Of a DNA stretch of 8,480 bases, positions 1 through 6,278 are shown piece after piece (position 1 is the first letter of the stretch; the number at the start of each line of letters is the position of its first letter). The translations under genes and the position numbers were made by a program. This DNA comes from Acetofilamentum sp. GTDB taxonomy: Bacteria; Bacteroidota; Bacteroidia; Bacteroidales; JAFGXI01. The notes beneath the pieces were generated by a model. It did no database searches. It was not told the DNA's origin and saw only the letters and a program-made list of their open reading frames with translations. The stretch spans positions 1-8,480 of the forward strand of contig DYOK01000116.1 of NCBI GenBank assembly GCA_020720565.1, given 5' to 3'.

Positions 1-45
1 TTTAGATACACTCTAATGGATAACTGAAAAGGTAGATTATGTAAA

Positions 46-143
46 ATTTAAGTATCATGCATAATTAAATGTCGTGTTTTATTATGTCAGAAACATGGTA
101 TATAGGTAGTTGCAAAAAAAACAAAATAGGTCGAAGGCCATAA
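46..143 (+). repeat. Leader repeat, copy A (upstream of htrA)
   Basis: This is one of four diverged copies of an intergenic element found by comparing the regions upstream of plus-strand genes. It begins with an ATTTAAGTAT block at 46-55. The ATGTCGTGTTTTATT block follows at 69-83, AGTTGCAAAA at 108-117, and AAAATAGGTCGAAGGCC at 123-139. The ATG-to-TAGG distance is 58 nt, against 57, 55 and 56 in the other copies. The GGTC/GACC arms are imperfect here (GGTC-GAA-GGCC). In this copy only, the ATG at 69 opens a 24-codon reading frame that runs through the whole element and ends IGRRP-stop at 141-143. The element lies in the presumed 5' leader of the htrA-like gene. Its function is unknown; the repeat relationship is seen directly, a regulatory role is inference. 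Confidence 0.7.
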
Positions 144-190
144 ATTGTCAATTTTAAAAAATATAAAATAGGTCGAAGACCTTAAATAAA
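144..190 (+). repeat. Tandem duplicate of the leader-repeat 3' end (copy A')
   Basis: The hairpin end of copy A recurs 42 bp downstream: AAAATAGGTCGAAGACC at 165-181 matches 123-139 except for one base. Here the inverted repeat is perfect (AGGTC-GAA-GACCT, 170-182). It ends 15 bases before the htrA-like start codon, close enough to affect ribosome access if it forms in RNA. The period is a multiple of three, so this block also reads IGRRP-stop in the same frame as copy A, but no ATG opens that second frame. Confidence 0.65.
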
Positions 191-197
191 TTGTGAT

Positions 198-1619
198 ATG
201 AGAAGAGTATTTGAATTATTAGGAGTAGCCGTATTAACCGGTATAGTAGTGTCTGCTATCAATTACTACACACATCAACAGAAAGAATCTAATTTTTTAC
301 AATCGAATAACAACACTCCAGTTCGTCATGTGAATTATGGGGCAAACATGAGCACCGATTTTACGGCTGCTGCTTCAATGGCTGTAGACCAAGTCGTACA
401 TGTTATGTCATCGGGATCGCAAACGGTAAACTACGCTTCGCCATTCGACTTTTTCTTTGGCGGGGGAGGTATACAACAGCATGTCCCGACAATGAGCTCG
501 GGTTCTGGAGTCGTAATTTCTAGCGATGGATACATTGTTACCAATAACCATGTGGTTAAAGGGGCTAACGAAATCGAAGTGATTTTTAACAACAAAAAGA
601 CTTACAAAGCCAAATTAATTGGTAAAGATGAAATTATCGATTTAGCCTTACTTAAAATTGATGCAACGGACTTGGTTCCTATGCCATACGGAAATTCGGA
701 CCTTATTAATGTGGGCGAATGGGTTTTGGCTATTGGCAACCCTTTTAACCTAAACAGTACAGTTACTGCAGGTATTGTGAGTGCAAAAGCCCGTTCTTTG
801 GGTATGTCTTCGCGAACCAGTTTAGAAGCTTTTATTCAAACTGATGCTGCGGTCAATCCAGGAAATAGCGGCGGAGCATTAATTAATACCAAAGGCGAAT
901 TGATAGGTATTAATACAGCAATTGCATCGCAAACAGGTTCGTATGTAGGTTACTCGTTTGCTTTGCCAGTGAATATTGTTAAAAAGGTTGTAGCCGATTT
1001 AATGGAGTTTGGCGAGGTACAACGTGCACTTTTGGGGGTTAGTATATACGAGTTAAATGCATCTACGGCATCGCAGTTAGGGGTTAAAAATCTCGAAGGG
1101 GTTTATGTAAAAGAAGTGACTCCTGGTGGTGCTGCCGAAGATGCTAAAATTAAAGTGGGCGATGTGATTGTTAAAATTAACAATATTTCCATCAAAAATT
1201 CATCAGAATTGTACGAGCAGATTGGAACACACAGACCAGGCAATAAAATTACTGTCACTTTAATTCGAGACGATGACGAAAAAATATTCGACATGGTACT
1301 TAAGAATCAGTACAACTTAACCACTATGAGCAAAGCAGAAAATATCGATATTTTAGGGGCTAAATTTAAAGTGCTTTCCGCAGAAGAATTGTCGAAAATG
1401 GGATTGAAAAGTGGGGTGCAGATTACACAATTATCGCCTGGTAAGTTGATGAAAAAAGGCATGCAAGAAGGCTTTATCATCACGGCAATTAACCAAGAAC
1501 CTGTTAAAGATGCGACTGATATACAAAATATTATTAATAAGTCGAGTGGTGGTATTTTAATTGAAGGCCACTTTCCAAATGGTACTCGTGCTTATTACGC
1601 CATTGGATTAGATGAGTAA
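198..1619 (+). CDS. HtrA/DegP-family periplasmic serine endoprotease with two PDZ domains
   Basis: This 473-aa protein is a trypsin-like protease/chaperone of the Do/HtrA family, which degrades or refolds damaged envelope proteins. Residues about 4-22 form a hydrophobic signal peptide or signal anchor after MRR. The catalytic triad is visible: His118 in TNNHVV, Asp149 in DLALLKID, and Ser224 in NPGNSGGAL. A Gly/Phe-rich segment (about 82-92) precedes the protease domain, where the flexible LA loop of DegP-like proteins lies. PDZ1 spans about 276-370 (GVYVKEVTPGGAAEDAKIKV core) and PDZ2 about 385-470. Length and two-PDZ layout fit DegP/DegQ better than the one-PDZ DegS. The ATG at 198 gives a complete signal sequence and follows leader copies A and A'. 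No convincing terminator follows. I leave the symbol empty because degP, degQ and htrA cannot be told apart here. Confidence 0.96.
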   Translation: MRRVFELLGVAVLTGIVVSAINYYTHQQKESNFLQSNNNTPVRHVNYGANMSTDFTAAASMAVDQVVHVMSSGSQTVNYASPFDFFFGGGGIQQHVPTMSSGSGVVISSDGYIVTNNHVVKGANEIEVIFNNKKTYKAKLIGKDEIIDLALLKIDATDLVPMPYGNSDLINVGEWVLAIGNPFNLNSTVTAGIVSAKARSLGMSSRTSLEAFIQTDAAVNPGNSGGALINTKGELIGINTAIASQTGSYVGYSFALPVNIVKKVVADLMEFGEVQRALLGVSIYELNASTASQLGVKNLEGVYVKEVTPGGAAEDAKIKVGDVIVKINNISIKNSSELYEQIGTHRPGNKITVTLIRDDDEKIFDMVLKNQYNLTTMSKAENIDILGAKFKVLSAEELSKMGLKSGVQITQLSPGKLMKKGMQEGFIITAINQEPVKDATDIQNIINKSSGGILIEGHFPNGTRAYYAIGLDE

Positions 1620-1798
1620 CCATGCGGATTAATCATTCAATTTTAAACGCTGTAATGTGGATTAAGGTATTCGAACTACTTATTGTCTTTTCCTAACGAT
1701 AAGCTGCCCTATACGTGGCAATTGTACGTGGCATTAGTTGCAAAATATCTGTAAATTAGGGTAATTCTTTTTTTTGAGGTGCTATTTTTACTTTCATC

Positions 1799-1823
1799 AT
1801 TTCGACTACGCTCAGTGCATCGC
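1799..1823. repeat. TTTCGACTACGCTCAGTG-type intergenic motif
   Basis: The string TTTCGACTACGCTCAGTGC lies within the MITE-like element, on the part of the left arm with no pairing partner. From memory, closely related strings are frequent in intergenic DNA of Bacteroidota genomes. Only one copy occurs in this window, so its repetitive nature cannot be shown here. Confidence 0.35.
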
Positions 1824-1887
1824 AATGTATCGTTTTGAGTTTTTTGTGGTTTCCTTTGCGTTTTTTGTGGTATAGCTGTTACACAAA

Positions 1888-1907
1888 CCTGCCTGACGGT
1901 AGGCAGG
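1888..1907. repeat. GC-rich perfect hairpin inside the MITE-like element
   Basis: CCTGCCT at 1888-1894 and AGGCAGG at 1901-1907 form a perfect 7-bp stem with a 6-nt loop (GACGGT). It is conspicuously GC-rich in an AT-rich gap between convergent genes. It could act as a two-way transcription barrier, but no T-tract follows on either strand, so I read it as the apex of the longer palindromic element rather than a standard terminator. Confidence 0.6.
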
Positions 1908-2025
1908 GGTGCACAAAGAAGTCACAAAGCTACACAAAGATATTTTATAGCACCTCAAAAAAAGAATTAACCTGAAAAATTAGCTATTGATTATACTTTT
2001 GAAAATGTCTATCGCTTAATCTGAA

Positions 2026-4125
2026 CTAAACCGTGCCATTCCACTTTCTGATAAACCATTCGGCTGTGGCCAAAGCTACAAGTAGAAAAAGTAACCATTT
2101 AATTTCGATCCAATCCGAAACTTCTTCGGTTGAATACTGGCGAGGCTTAAATTGATCCGACGCTATAATGCTGTCGGCCAGTTGCTTTAATTGGTGTTTG
2201 TTGGCCAAAAATCCACCTGTTTGCTCCGAAATTTGGTTCAATAACTGGTGATTGGCCGTTAAATTTTCGAACTCGATATCGGTTGCTTCTACCACAAATT
2301 GTCCCGATTTCTCAATTTTATCAATACGAGTTTGCCCATCGGCTGCTGTAGGATAAACTTTATATCGGTACAAGCCAGGCTCAAGGCGACCTAATTTGAG
2401 GCTGTGCGAAGTGCCACCCGACACCATGGTTTTATGCGATGGCGAATTGTTATTGTGAGTAAGTTCCATTGCCAAATGTGCATCTATTACAGGCTCGAAC
2501 GATGGATTCAAATATTGAGCGTTGATTTGTACCGATTCATAATCGGTATATTGGTTTTGAACATCGACCCTAAGCAAATCTTTGATGGCTTTTGCCAACA
2601 AAAATTGACTCGTTTTTTGAATAATCTGGTCGAACCATATGGTGTTTTGTTCTTGTTTGTAGTTATACATTTTCCATTTCCAAATCCCTTCGCCAACAAT
2701 AAATCCAAGCTTTTGAAACTCATTTTCAGCAAAGAAAATCTGTGCTTGCCCATTGGGTATGGCTTTAATGGTTTGATTAGATAAAACCTGAATGGCTTCG
2801 GTCGAATTAATTTTTATACTTGGACACCAAAGAGGTGGTGCTTTTTCCATAAATTGAATCAATCCCGATTCCAATCCAAACAAGTTAAATGCAGAATTGA
2901 TTTGGCTGTTGGTAAACTGTGCGTTAGGATGCACTTTGCTCCACTTAATTAATGGATGGATATTTTGAAGCGACTTTAAGTCGGTCGAATTGCTAACAAC
3001 AGACCATAGCGAGATCCCCATCTTTTGGCTTTTTTGTATTAATTCGCTTAGAGGGAAGGATGTCGACGGAAGTTGGTGTAAAACAATCAGGTGGTAAGGC
3101 TCAATTTTGCCATCGAATTGACCCACCGATTGATAATTACACTCAATATGCGATAATTGGTCGAGTGACGAACGAATGGCTGCAATGTCGGGATGAGGGG
3201 CATCGAAAAGTACCAGTATTTTTTGCTTCGAGTCGACCACTTCGATATAAACACTGCGTCGGTTATTGACTAGGTTGTACTCGCCGTCAAAAGACTCTAA
3301 TTCCACATTAAGCAGGTGCATTCCAACAGGCAAGGCAGCAATCGACTGTGTAAAGCTCCCGAAAAAGTGCGATTGTTTAACTTGAAAAGTTTCTGTTTTA
3401 ATGGTTTTTCCGTCAATTTTGATGGTAAATTTCCCAGTCCCAATTGGCAGATTATCGCCTAAAATATCCAATTTAAATGGAATATTTTGATTGCTATAAG
3501 CCACTTTATTGATTTCGAGTAAACTCACCCTAATGTCTTTACTTGAACTGGTATCGCCTAGACCAACGGTGTATATTGGATAATTACATTGCGACGCTCT
3601 GTAAACGGGATCCTCACCTCGGTTGTAAATCCCGTCACTAATTACAACCATTCCGCCGACCGTCTTTCCTGCATTTTCGCCAAAAACTTGTTGAAGTGCT
3701 GCAGAAATATTGCTTATTTCTTGCTGGTAAGTAGTGTCAAAATTTTGATACAGAGAGTCGGAGAATCCATACATTCTGACGGGAATATCGGCATCTTTTA
3801 GGCTTTGAATCCATTCTGCCCGTTCTTTTGCAAATTGATGCACGTCGTATGTACTATCTTTGCTTAACCGAAGCGATTGACTTTGGTCGTGAAGAACAAT
3901 GAGCTCGGGTTGGTAAAATTCGCTTTGCAAATGTTTGCTAAAGGGCTTAAGAAGCAATAAACCGATTGTAAAAACCAACAAAAACCTTAACGAAAACAAG
4001 ACCATTCGAATGCTCTTTGATGCATCTTTTAGAAAAACGTCATTGCGATAAAACCAAATACTTATCCCTAGGGAAAGCACCAAAATTAATGGTATAAGCC
4101 AAAGGGAGAGACCAGTTCCTATCAT
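2026..4125 (-). CDS. Membrane-anchored vWA-domain protein, Bacteroidota type
   Basis: This 699-aa protein starts with two transmembrane helices (about 7-25 and 41-60) and ends with a third (about 675-693), so most of it probably faces one side of the inner membrane. After the helices comes a von Willebrand A-like domain (about 72-195). It has a DxSxS metal-site motif (Asp80-Gln-Ser-Gln-Ser84) and an ISDG motif with Asp164; the usual MIDAS threonine position appears to be serine (SNISAAL). An Ig-like segment (about 197-297) follows. Next is a region starting KILVLFDAPHPDIAAIRSSL that resembles glutamine-amidotransferase-like folds of related proteins, without visible catalytic residues. The architecture recalls BatA-type aerotolerance proteins, but it is longer and no batA-E or MoxR genes are nearby. 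The exact role is unknown. The gene runs divergently from cmk, and the ATG at 4125 follows an A-rich AAAAAGAA stretch. Confidence 0.85.
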   Translation of the reverse strand: MIGTGLSLWLIPLILVLSLGISIWFYRNDVFLKDASKSIRMVLFSLRFLLVFTIGLLLLKPFSKHLQSEFYQPELIVLHDQSQSLRLSKDSTYDVHQFAKERAEWIQSLKDADIPVRMYGFSDSLYQNFDTTYQQEISNISAALQQVFGENAGKTVGGMVVISDGIYNRGEDPVYRASQCNYPIYTVGLGDTSSSKDIRVSLLEINKVAYSNQNIPFKLDILGDNLPIGTGKFTIKIDGKTIKTETFQVKQSHFFGSFTQSIAALPVGMHLLNVELESFDGEYNLVNNRRSVYIEVVDSKQKILVLFDAPHPDIAAIRSSLDQLSHIECNYQSVGQFDGKIEPYHLIVLHQLPSTSFPLSELIQKSQKMGISLWSVVSNSTDLKSLQNIHPLIKWSKVHPNAQFTNSQINSAFNLFGLESGLIQFMEKAPPLWCPSIKINSTEAIQVLSNQTIKAIPNGQAQIFFAENEFQKLGFIVGEGIWKWKMYNYKQEQNTIWFDQIIQKTSQFLLAKAIKDLLRVDVQNQYTDYESVQINAQYLNPSFEPVIDAHLAMELTHNNNSPSHKTMVSGGTSHSLKLGRLEPGLYRYKVYPTAADGQTRIDKIEKSGQFVVEATDIEFENLTANHQLLNQISEQTGGFLANKHQLKQLADSIIASDQFKPRQYSTEEVSDWIEIKWLLFLLVALATAEWFIRKWNGTV

Positions 4126-4234
4126 ATGTTCTTTTTATTTTAATGAAATTCGAAATATTTGTTTTGATCTTGTTCGCACGAGCTAATAACAATTTGTTTA
4201 TTGAATCGTCGCAACTCTAAAAAAATTAAAACCC

Positions 4235-4254
4235 CAAAGATAATGACAAAATTA
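4235..4254 (-). promoter_or_regulatory. Candidate Bacteroidota promoter boxes for the vWA gene
   Basis: Read on the minus strand, 4242-4235 is TATCTTTG and 4254-4247 is TAATTTTG. Both fit the TAnnTTTG -7 consensus of the Bacteroidota primary sigma factor, about 110-130 bases upstream of the vWA start codon. No clear -33 TTG box sits at the expected distance from either, and such motifs arise by chance in AT-rich DNA. Confidence 0.3.
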
Positions 4255-4275
4255 GGCTTCTTAACGAATAAATTT

Positions 4276-4305
4276 AAGTTTTGAGTTTTGAATTTTGGAT
4301 TTTGG
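4276..4305. repeat. Degenerate TTTTG tandem stretch
   Basis: Four tandem units of 7-8 bases, each containing TTTTG (AGTTTTG, AGTTTTG, AATTTTGG, ATTTTGG), form a low-complexity tract. Immediately after it, CTCAAAAAGAATTAA at 4306-4320 nearly matches the right terminal arm of the MITE-like element (CTCAAAAAAAGAATTAA at 1954-1970). This may be a remnant of a related element. Confidence 0.45.
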
Positions 4306-4352
4306 CTCAAAAAGAATTAAACGTTAAAATAAAAAAATTAAAAACAAAGCCC

Positions 4353-4360
4353 TAAATTTG
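4353..4360 (+). promoter_or_regulatory. Candidate promoter -7 box for cmk
   Basis: TAAATTTG matches the Bacteroidota -7 consensus TAnnTTTG exactly. It would start transcription near 4367, giving a leader of about 150 nt that contains the whole of leader-repeat copy B. A -33 TTG is not evident in the A-rich sequence upstream, so confidence is moderate. Confidence 0.45.
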
Positions 4361-4392
4361 CAACATTAGTATATCATCTTTTTGCGTTTCGA

Positions 4393-4493
4393 ATTTAAAG
4401 TACAAAGAATAAATCAATGTCGCATTTTATTAACGTAAGAACAAGATAGAAAGGAAGTTACAAAATCAAGAAATAGGTCGAAGACCTTAGTTA
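4393..4493 (+). repeat. Leader repeat, copy B (upstream of cmk)
   Basis: This copy aligns along its length with copy A. It has ATTTAAAGTAC at 4393-4403, ATGTCGCATTTTATTAACG at 4417-4435, AGTTACAAAA at 4456-4465, and AAATAGGTCGAAGACCTTAG at 4471-4490. The hairpin AGGTC-GAA-GACCT is perfect (4475-4487) and ends 28 bases before the cmk start. The ATG at 4417 reads only MSHFINVRTR before a stop, so copy A's full-length frame is not kept, although the hairpin block still reads IGRRP-stop in another frame. Confidence 0.7.
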
Positions 4494-4515
4494 AAAAGAC
4501 CAATCAATTGAATCG

Positions 4516-5232
4516 ATGTATAAAAATCAACCCAAAATAATCATAGCCATCGATGGCTATTCGTCTTGTGGCAAAAGCACTTTAGCAAAAGAATTGGCAC
4601 GTCAACTCAAATATATTTATATCGACACAGGTGCTATGTATAGGGCTGTAACGCTATATTGTATACAGAATGACTTGTTCAAGCAAAATGTATTGAAGAT
4701 TGCAGAATTGGAACCGATTTTGGAACATGTCGCAGTCGGCTTTGAACTCGATTTACAAGGGAAAGCACATACGCTTCTGAATGGCATCAACGTCGAAGAA
4801 CAAATTCGTAATATGGAAGTGTCGTCGCGGGTTAGCGAAGTGAGTAGCCATGCCATTGTACGAAGAAAATTAGTGGCTTTACAACAAAAAATGGGCGAAC
4901 AAAAGGGCATAATTCTCGACGGTCGCGACATAGGTACTGTTGTGTTTCCCGAAGCCGAGGTCAAACTGTTTTTAACTGCCGACCCCGAAGTCAGAGCGCA
5001 AAGACGATACAAAGAATTAATAGAAAATGGACAAACGGTAAGCTTCGACGAAGTCTATCAAAATATCGTTCAACGCGATTTTCAAGACGAAAACCGAGCC
5101 GAAAGCCCACTTAAAAAAGCATCCGATGCCCATGTGCTCGACAATACTTACCTCGAAAAACACGACCAATTAAACGTGGCACTTGAGATTATTAAAAATA
5201 CATTCAAATCAATTTCGAATCCCAATAAATAA
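4516..5232 (+). CDS. cmk: Cytidylate kinase
   Basis: Cytidylate kinase transfers phosphate from ATP to CMP or dCMP in the cytoplasm, feeding CTP and dCTP pools. The 238-aa product has the P-loop near the N-terminus as GYSSCGKST (residues about 14-22), a variant of GPSGSGKGT that I associate with Bacteroidota. It has the nucleotide-binding YIDTGAMYRAVTL segment (about 35-47). It also has ILDGRDIGTVVFPEAEVKLFLTA, a family signature, followed by the Arg-rich lid region (RAQRRYKEL and NIVQRDFQDENR). Length is normal. The ATG at 4516 sits just ahead of the first beta strand (PKIIIAIDGY). It is followed by ispH on the same strand after 157 bp, so the two could be co-transcribed, but that gap has its own leader-repeat copy. 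Confidence 0.98.
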   Translation: MYKNQPKIIIAIDGYSSCGKSTLAKELARQLKYIYIDTGAMYRAVTLYCIQNDLFKQNVLKIAELEPILEHVAVGFELDLQGKAHTLLNGINVEEQIRNMEVSSRVSEVSSHAIVRRKLVALQQKMGEQKGIILDGRDIGTVVFPEAEVKLFLTADPEVRAQRRYKELIENGQTVSFDEVYQNIVQRDFQDENRAESPLKKASDAHVLDNTYLEKHDQLNVALEIIKNTFKSISNPNK

Positions 5233-5234
5233 TA

Positions 5235-5246
5235 TTTGAGCTCAAA
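5235..5246. repeat. Perfect palindrome just after cmk
   Basis: TTTGAGCTCAAA is a perfect 12-bp palindrome two bases after the cmk stop codon. It has no loop and no T-tract, so it is not a standard terminator. It could be a dimeric-protein binding site or chance. Confidence 0.35.
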
Positions 5247-5254
5247 CAATTGTA

Positions 5255-5336
5255 AAAATGAAATGTTGTATTTTTTTAACACAACTTTCAGAAAATCATT
5301 AAAATATAAATATTATACAGCTCGATGACCTTAAAA
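5255..5336 (+). repeat. Leader repeat, copy D (upstream of ispH, most diverged)
   Basis: ATGTTGTATTTTTTTAACAC at 5263-5282 lines up with the ATG block of copies A and B. AGCTCGATGACCTTAAAA at 5319-5336 lines up with the AGGTCGAAGACCTTAAA end. The distance between the two blocks is 55 nt, close to the 56-58 of the other copies. The AGTTRCAAAA box is not recognisable, and two substitutions break the GGTC/GACC pairing. The ATG opens a 21-codon frame that ends just inside the hairpin block. I include it because of the conserved spacing and position. Confidence 0.5.
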
Positions 5337-5351
5337 TATCAACATTTTACT

Positions 5352-5364
5352 GGGCATTAAGCCC
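5352..5364 (+). promoter_or_regulatory. Small hairpin in the ispH leader
   Basis: GGGC at 5352-5355 and GCCC at 5361-5364 form a 4-bp GC stem with a 5-nt loop (ATTAA), about 25 bases before the ispH start. It is notable as the only GC-rich patch in an AT-rich leader, but it is too short to support a firm function. Confidence 0.3.
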
Positions 5365-5389
5365 GAATTATCAAACATTAATTAATCAG

Positions 5390-6262
5390 ATGAAAATAGA
5401 TATAGATTCAAAATCGGGTTTTTGTTTTGGAGTGGTATATGCCATTCAAAAAGCCGAAGACATCCTTAATAAAGAAGGAAAATTGTATTGCTTGGGCGAT
5501 ATTGTTCACAACAATGTGGAAGTGAACCGTTTAAAAGAAATGGGATTAATCACCATCGAACACGAAGATTTAAAAAACTTACGAAATTGTAAAGTTTTGA
5601 TTCGTGCCCATGGCGAGCCGCCCGAAACCTACCGAACCATTTTAGAAAACAATATCGAATTGGTCGATGCATCTTGCCCTGTAGTTTTGCAATTGCAAAA
5701 TAAAATTAAAGAAGGTAGCGATGCCATCACAGCCGAAGGAGGACAAGTGGTGATATATGGTAAAAAAGGCCATGCCGAAGTGAATGGTTTGGTGGGTCAA
5801 ACTGGTGGAAAAGCCATTGTGGTCGAAGACGAAAAAGATTTAGAAAAAGTCGATTTTAGCAAACCCATCAATTTGTTCTCTCAAACCACAAAGAGCATAA
5901 CCGGATTTAAACATATTAGAGAAATTATCGAGCAAAAAGTTCTGGAACACGACAGTTCAGTTATTTCGAACGATACCATTTGCCGACAAGTAGCCTCGCG
6001 AGGTGACGAGCTTCCCGAATTTGCCCGCATGCACGATGTGGTCGTGTTTGTAAGTGGTAAAAAAAGTTCGAATGGTAAAATGCTCTACGAGGTTTGTAAA
6101 CTTGAGAATCCACGTTCATTTTTTGTGTCCGATGTTGAGGATGTTGATTTTTCTTGGTTCACCAGCAACGATAGTGTGGGCATTTGCGGCGCCACTTCGA
6201 CCCCGATGTGGTTAATGGAGAAAATTGCCGATGCCATCCAAAAATCGCAAACGGGGAATTAA
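5390..6262 (+). CDS. ispH: 4-hydroxy-3-methylbut-2-enyl diphosphate reductase
   Basis: IspH is the cytoplasmic iron-sulfur enzyme that performs the last step of the MEP pathway, reducing HMBPP to IPP and DMAPP. The 290-aa product has all three cluster-ligand cysteines, Cys12 (GFCFGV), Cys96 (DASCPVV) and Cys198 (DTICRQ). It also has the substrate-binding histidines His40 (DIVHN), His74 (RAHGEP) and His128 (KKGHAEV), with Glu130 beside the last. The SQTTKS and SGKKSSNGK segments correspond to the diphosphate-binding parts, and GICGATSTP near the C-terminus to the usual GITAGASTP. Positions agree closely with the E. coli enzyme and length is normal. The ATG at 5390 gives the conserved MKIDIDSKSGFCFG start. 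It shares strand and order with cmk. An accessory region begins shortly after its stop codon. Confidence 0.98.
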   Translation: MKIDIDSKSGFCFGVVYAIQKAEDILNKEGKLYCLGDIVHNNVEVNRLKEMGLITIEHEDLKNLRNCKVLIRAHGEPPETYRTILENNIELVDASCPVVLQLQNKIKEGSDAITAEGGQVVIYGKKGHAEVNGLVGQTGGKAIVVEDEKDLEKVDFSKPINLFSQTTKSITGFKHIREIIEQKVLEHDSSVISNDTICRQVASRGDELPEFARMHDVVVFVSGKKSSNGKMLYEVCKLENPRSFFVSDVEDVDFSWFTSNDSVGICGATSTPMWLMEKIADAIQKSQTGN

Positions 6263-6278
6263 AAAAAAGCCCGAAGCC

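Larger units (their letters stand above)
1758..1973. mobile_element. MITE-like non-coding element with terminal inverted repeats
   Basis: The left end (1758-1785, AGGGTAATTC, a T run, then GAGGTGCTAT) is the reverse complement of the right end (1946-1973, ATAGCACCTC, an A run, then GAATTAACCT), with one mismatch and one length difference in the homopolymer. Inside are a second, looser inverted pair (TTTGTGG/CTTTGCG motifs at about 1838-1870 against CACAAAG motifs at about 1912-1940) and a perfect 7-bp stem, CCTGCCT/AGGCAGG, at 1888-1907. Much of it could therefore fold into one long hairpin. AAATTAG occurs on both flanks (1753-1759 and 1977-1983), which could be a target-site duplication or chance in AT-rich DNA. 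No transposase is encoded. Being a non-autonomous mobile element is inference from structure. Confidence 0.55.
1620..2025. other. Non-coding gap between convergent genes
   Basis: I see no credible gene in this 406-bp stretch between the stop codons of the protease and the vWA gene. The first part (1620-1757) is plain AT-rich sequence with one short direct repeat, TACGTGGCA at 1712-1720 and again at 1725-1733. The second part (about 1758-1973) is the MITE-like element annotated separately. There is no clear rho-independent terminator with a T-tract for either gene. Confidence 0.7.
4126..4515. other. Divergent intergenic region between the vWA gene and cmk
   Basis: This 390-bp, very AT-rich region separates two divergent genes. 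It holds candidate minus-strand promoter boxes near 4235-4254, a TTTTG-rich tandem stretch at 4276-4305, a candidate plus-strand promoter box at 4353-4360, and leader-repeat copy B at 4393-4493. I see no gene in it. Confidence 0.7.

Noticed and set aside
1712..1733. TACGTGGCA direct repeat downstream of the protease gene
   Set aside because: Two 9-bp copies spaced by 4 bp with nothing around them suggesting a site. Possibly a small slippage duplication, too little to interpret.
2404..2784. Open frame of 126 codons on the plus strand
   Set aside because: It is antisense to the C-terminal half of the vWA gene and has no domain or plausible start context.
4417..4449. Short frame MSHFINVRTR opened at the conserved ATG of leader copy B, and similar frames in copies C (6301-6321) and D (5263-5328)
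   Set aside because: They stop at different points and lose the frame of copy A, so I do not annotate them as genes. The shared ATG is reported as part of the repeat instead.
4617..5012. Open frame of 131 codons on the minus strand inside cmk
   Set aside because: It is fully antisense to a clear cytidylate kinase gene, has Cys/Ser-rich composition typical of antisense frames, and shows no recognisable domain.
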